Part shown: piece after piece, positions 45,314 through 48,440 of the stretch
Layout: each line of letters begins with the position of its first letter
Numbering within the stretch: the first letter of the stretch is position 1
Source: an uncultured Pelagibacteraceae bacterium
GTDB taxonomy: Bacteria; Pseudomonadota; Alphaproteobacteria; Pelagibacterales; Pelagibacteraceae
Reading direction: 5' to 3'
Length of the DNA stretch: 48,440 bases
NCBI GenBank assembly: GCA_902622955.1
Contig: CACNRP010000004.1
Coordinates: forward strand, 1 to 48,440
Notes under the pieces: generated by a model
Database searches by the model: none
What the model saw: the letters and a program-made list of their open reading frames with translations, nothing else
Told to the model about the DNA's origin: nothing
Program-made: the position numbers and the translations under genes

Positions 45314-46086
45314 TAAATAAATTTCTCCATTTGTGTTAAAGGTTTCAATGTTAGTCCGTTTTCTACTAAATTACTTTTTATAGATTTTGCAGTAGCTAGC
45401 GAACTCTTATTGTCCCCATGTATGCACACAGAGTCGATTTCACAAGGTATTTGCTTTCCACTGTGACAATTAAGTGACTGATTTTTCACCATATTTAACA
45501 CGTGTTTTTGAGCTTCTAAAGGATTGGTAATTAATGCATTAGATTTTTTTCTAGAAACTAAATTTCCGTCATCCTCATAATTTCTATCAGCAAATATTTC
45601 ACACGCTATACGCATATTTAGTTTTTTTGCTGCTACTTCCATTTTAGATCCAGTAGGTACTAAATAAATCAAATCTTTACTAATATCACTTATCGCTTTC
45701 GCTAGTGTCGTTGCTAAATCTATATCTTCACATGCCATGTTATTTAAAGCTCCATGTGGTTTTATGTGCGTTACATTTTCTCCATAATCTTGAGCAATTT
45801 TTTGAAGAATTTCATATTGATCAATAATTAATTGTCTTACTTCACCTGGAGTGAGGTTAATTCTTTGTCTCCCAAAATTTTCAGGATCGTTAAATGATGG
45901 ATGTGCTCCAATACTCACGCCATTTTTTTTTGAAATTTGGACAACTTGTTTCATAGTCTCATCATCTCCCGCATGATAACCACATGCAACATTTGCTGAA
46001 TTAACTATTTCTAACAAGTCTGGATCATACTTATTTGAATGATGTTTTGATTTTTCACCTAAATCACAATTTATATTAATTTCCAT
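45313..46086 (-). CDS. pxpA: 5-oxoprolinase subunit A (LamB/YcsF family)
   Basis: This 257-residue protein opens with ININCDLGEKSKHH and includes SANVACGYHAGDDETMKQVV, GAHPSFNDPENFGRQRI and THIKPHGALNNMACED, all diagnostic of PxpA/YcsF. With PxpB and PxpC it hydrolyses 5-oxoproline to glutamate using ATP. pxpA is separated from pxpBC: it reads the opposite way from a 25-base divergent gap. It is followed by the TPR gene with a one-base overlap. Length is normal (about 250). Confidence 0.95.
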   Translation of the reverse strand: MEININCDLGEKSKHHSNKYDPDLLEIVNSANVACGYHAGDDETMKQVVQISKKNGVSIGAHPSFNDPENFGRQRINLTPGEVRQLIIDQYEILQKIAQDYGENVTHIKPHGALNNMACEDIDLATTLAKAISDISKDLIYLVPTGSKMEVAAKKLNMRIACEIFADRNYEDDGNLVSRKKSNALITNPLEAQKHVLNMVKNQSLNCHSGKQIPCEIDSVCIHGDNKSSLATAKSIKSNLVENGLTLKPLTQMEKFI

Positions 46087-46105
46087 AGTATAATGCTAAG
46101 TATAA
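46087..46105. repeat. Direct repeat in the 25-base pxpA-pxpB divergent gap
   Basis: AGTATAA occurs twice (46087-46093 and 46099-46105), 12 bases apart; the first copy overlaps a perfect TATAAT (46089-46094) on the plus strand. The whole gap between divergent start codons is 25 bases, so a shared regulator or -10 elements must fit here or inside the coding regions. Confidence 0.5.
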
Positions 46106-46111
46106 CATAAC

Positions 46112-46786
46112 ATGATAAAAAATATATCAAATCTTGGTGATACAGCTTTGTATTGTGATTTTGGCAACGAAGTAAATAAATCAATTAATTCACAAGTAAT
46201 AAAATATTTCAAAACAATCAAAGAAAAAAAAGTAAAAGGTATTAATAATTTAACACCATCTTATAACAAACTTATTATTTCATATGATCTCAAACAAACA
46301 AACTTTAATGAAGTAAAAAAAAATATTGAAAATCTTAATGTTGAAACTTCTTTAAAACTCAACACTAAGAGAATAGAAATTCCAATATGCTGTCATGAAA
46401 GCTTATCACTGGATGTAAAACGGTTAGAAAAAATATTAAATTTAAGTAGGGATAAAATTTTAGAAAATTTTTTAAATAAAGAATATTTTTGCTACATGAC
46501 TGGATTTATTGCCGGTATGCCTTTTCTAGGCGACCTAAATGAAAATATGAGAGCTCAACGTTTAGAAACTCCAAGAGTAAAAGTTCCTAAAGGCTCTGTA
46601 GGATTAACTGAGCAATTTGCTAATATTTATACTTTTGAAAGTCCTGGTGGATGGAATATTTTAGGAAATACGCCAGTAAAAGTGTTCGATAGTTCTTTAG
46701 AATACGAACCAACCTTAATAAATCCTGGAGATACAGTAACTTTTAAAGAAATAAGTTTAGATCAATATAAGAATTATAATGAGTGA
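46112..46786 (+). CDS. pxpB: 5-oxoprolinase subunit B (KipI family)
   Basis: This 224-residue protein has an N-terminal part with NLGDTALYCDFG, a central PICCHESLSLDVKRLEKIL and the family block YFCYMTGFIAGMPFLGDL, then RLETPRVKVPKGSVGL and TFESPGGWNILGNTP. These are typical of PxpB/KipI, which with PxpC forms the catalytic part of prokaryotic 5-oxoprolinase; KipI in Bacillus is a kinase inhibitor paralog, a less likely role here next to pxpA and pxpC. It overlaps pxpC by eight bases. Confidence 0.93.
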   Translation: MIKNISNLGDTALYCDFGNEVNKSINSQVIKYFKTIKEKKVKGINNLTPSYNKLIISYDLKQTNFNEVKKNIENLNVETSLKLNTKRIEIPICCHESLSLDVKRLEKILNLSRDKILENFLNKEYFCYMTGFIAGMPFLGDLNENMRAQRLETPRVKVPKGSVGLTEQFANIYTFESPGGWNILGNTPVKVFDSSLEYEPTLINPGDTVTFKEISLDQYKNYNE

Positions 46787-47723
46787 TAACTATTTTGAGA
46801 TAATTAGACCTGGTATTAACACAACCTTTCAAGATAAAGGCAGGGATCACCTTTATCATATTGGCATTCCATTTAGTGGTGCTATGGATAATAGAAATTA
46901 TCTTATAGCTAACAAACTTGTTAATAATAATTTAGACTCAGCAATTATTGAGTTTGCGTATCAAGGACCTCATTTAAAATATACAGGAGGAAAAATTAAT
47001 TTTGCAATTACTGGAGATGTAATTTTTATAATTAAAAAAGGTGAGACTGAAATTGAGGGAAAATGTTATGAGAGTTACCAAATAGAAAACGGTAATGAAA
47101 TTAACATTATTTCCACGAGTAAATCTGTTTATGGATATTTAGCGTTAGGAGGTGAGCTAGATATAAAGCTTCAATGGAATAGTTGTTCTATAAATACAAA
47201 AGCAAATATTGGATCTAATGATGGAAAAAAATTAGATACAGGACAAAGAGTTAATTTAAAAAAAATTAATTCAAATAAGGATATTAAAAAAACTAATTAC
47301 ATTAATACCAAAATAGAAAACATTAGGGTGATTAAAGGCACTAATTTTGACTACTTTTCTGAAGAAGGTAAAAAAATATTTTATGAAAAGGAATTCAAAG
47401 TATCGAAACTTTCAGACAGAATGGGTATGAGACTAGAGGGGCCCAAAATAGAGAATATTGTGAACACTAACATAAAATCAGAGGGTTTGATTAAAGGTGT
47501 TATTCAAGTACCTGCTGACGGCAATCCAATAATAATGCTTTCAGATCATGGAACTGTTGGTGGATATCCAAAAATTGGTGCTGTTGCAAGTGCTGATTAT
47601 GATCGACTGGTACAAATGGCACCAGGATCAAAAATAAAATTTAAAGAGATTAATTTATCAGATGCAGAGACTCTATTTAAGTTGTATGAAATGGAAACTC
47701 AAAATTTACTTTCTCAAATTTAA
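46779..47723 (+). CDS. pxpC: 5-oxoprolinase subunit C (KipA family)
   Basis: This 314-residue cyclophilin-like biotin-dependent-carboxylase-type domain protein starts with IIRPGINTTFQDKGRDHLYHIG and includes PFSGAMDNRNYLIANKLV, YGYLALGGEL and the late blocks SDRMGMRLEGP and IQVPADGNPIIMLSDHGTVGGYP. These match PxpC. It completes the pxpABC set with pxpB (eight-base overlap). The EamA-type transporter starts at its stop codon (one-base overlap). Confidence 0.94.
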   Translation: MSDNYFEIIRPGINTTFQDKGRDHLYHIGIPFSGAMDNRNYLIANKLVNNNLDSAIIEFAYQGPHLKYTGGKINFAITGDVIFIIKKGETEIEGKCYESYQIENGNEINIISTSKSVYGYLALGGELDIKLQWNSCSINTKANIGSNDGKKLDTGQRVNLKKINSNKDIKKTNYINTKIENIRVIKGTNFDYFSEEGKKIFYEKEFKVSKLSDRMGMRLEGPKIENIVNTNIKSEGLIKGVIQVPADGNPIIMLSDHGTVGGYPKIGAVASADYDRLVQMAPGSKIKFKEINLSDAETLFKLYEMETQNLLSQI

Positions 47724-48440
47724 TGAATTTTTTATCAAAAATACCGGGCCCTTTTCTAGTTTTTTTAGGCGCATGTGCACTAAGTTTTGGTGGTTTAATA
47801 GTAAAATCTTTTGATGGATCGACCCTTTGGCAAATATTATTTTGGAGATCACTTTTCTTTATTGGAGTAATTACAATTTTTTTAATATTCACTTACAAAG
47901 GAAAAATTTTTTTTGCTCTTTATAAATCTGGAATTCCAGGTTTAATTGGAGGTATAATTTTATCTGTTGGATTTGCAAGCTATGTATTTGCTATGTATGA
48001 AACAACAGTAGCGAATGCAAACTTTATAATTCAAACTCAAGCTTTGTTTTTAGCAATTTTTGGCTATGTATTTTTAAAAGAAAAAATTTCTAAAATTACA
48101 TTAGCTTGTATTATTACAGCAGTAGTTGGTATCACTTTTATGTTAGGCAGCTCGCTAACACCAGGTCAAATGACAGGAAATTTAGTTGCATTCATTATGC
48201 CAATATCATTTGCGATCTTAATTTTAATTGTTAGAAAATATCCTAAAGTTGACATGATACCTTTACAACTCGTTGCTGGAATTTTTGCAACATTAATAGG
48301 TTTGTTTATGTCACCAAGTATTATTGTTTCAACAAACGATATTTTTTTAGGTTTTATTGCAGGATTTTTTCAAGTTGGACTTGGTTTTATACTTATAACA
48401 ATTGGAGCAAGATCAACTCCCTCAGCATTTGTTGGGATAA
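47723..48440 (+). CDS. EamA/DMT-superfamily transporter (partial at right edge)
   Basis: ATG at 47723 overlaps the pxpC stop (TAATG); the frame stays open to the window end, giving about 239 residues of a usual 290-300. It begins MNFLSKIPGPFLVFLGACAL and shows about eight hydrophobic helices in two similar halves, with NFIIQTQALFLAIFGYVFLKEKIS, the conserved helix 4 block of the first EamA repeat. The remainder continues past the edge. Substrate is unknown; its position after pxpBC suggests export or import of a small metabolite such as an amino acid. Confidence 0.88.
   Translation, partial: MNFLSKIPGPFLVFLGACALSFGGLIVKSFDGSTLWQILFWRSLFFIGVITIFLIFTYKGKIFFALYKSGIPGLIGGIILSVGFASYVFAMYETTVANANFIIQTQALFLAIFGYVFLKEKISKITLACIITAVVGITFMLGSSLTPGQMTGNLVAFIMPISFAILILIVRKYPKVDMIPLQLVAGIFATLIGLFMSPSIIVSTNDIFLGFIAGFFQVGLGFILITIGARSTPSAFVGI

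Noticed and set aside
47677..47892. Minus-strand frame of 71 codons at the right end
   Set aside because: It is the complement of the well-supported EamA-type gene that runs off the edge.
1..48440. CRISPR arrays, insertion sequences, prophage, rRNA operon, known riboswitches
   Set aside because: No regular spaced repeats, transposase motifs, phage genes, rRNA or recognisable aptamer cores were seen in any gap.

Overview
The window looks like a piece of a SAR11 / Candidatus Pelagibacter-type genome (Alphaproteobacteria, Pelagibacterales). The DNA is strongly AT-rich, with Lys/Asn/Ile-rich proteins. Intergenic gaps are tiny and many genes overlap by 1-20 bases, even where they converge. The block proteorhodopsin - [2Fe-2S] ferredoxin - thioredoxin-reductase-like flavoprotein is one I associate with marine SAR11. 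The lineage is inferred from style and gene content; no database was searched. No insertion sequence, phage, CRISPR array or rRNA operon was seen, and no gene-free stretch exceeds about 220 bases.

Layout. 1-9.4 kb: end of ligA, then uvrD-pepP (minus), an AsmA-like envelope protein, fumC, a small pyrophosphohydrolase-like gene, and nadA-nadC for NAD synthesis. 9.4-14 kb: one tRNA-Leu(GAG) with a clear promoter, ygfZ, pyrC, a small SMR-type transporter and prpE. 14-17 kb: the light and redox block, with a blue-type proteorhodopsin behind a palindrome-rich leader and followed by a strong terminator, then ferredoxin, its probable NADPH reductase, and a GST. 17-23.6 kb: dksA, then a tight run of GT39 and GT2 glycosyltransferases, a DUF1800 protein, a Tat-exported DUF1501 protein and an exported PL7-like polysaccharide-lyase protein. 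This cassette is the best candidate here for an undescribed envelope or extracellular system.

23.6-30 kb: an SOS operon (umuD-umuC plus a small Cys-tailed coiled-coil gene) behind a textbook promoter and an exact GTTC-N7-GTTC LexA box, then VOC and GFA proteins, glycerate kinase, a TolC-family protein and recA with its terminator. 30-34 kb: alaS and icd. 34-41.3 kb: a long colinear run psd-pssA-GT8-like-rlmE-guaB-TPR-guaA-gloA-panB, with phospholipid, 23S rRNA methylation, guanine nucleotide and pantothenate functions. Its guaB lacks the whole CBS module.

41.3-48.4 kb: a TerC-family membrane protein, a dctP-dctQ-dctM TRAP transporter with a hairpin between dctP and dctQ, a TPR protein, and the 5-oxoprolinase genes pxpA (minus) and pxpBC (plus). 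An EamA-type transporter runs off the right edge. The TRAP/pxp neighbourhood suggests, but does not prove, uptake and cleavage of 5-oxoproline or a related compound.
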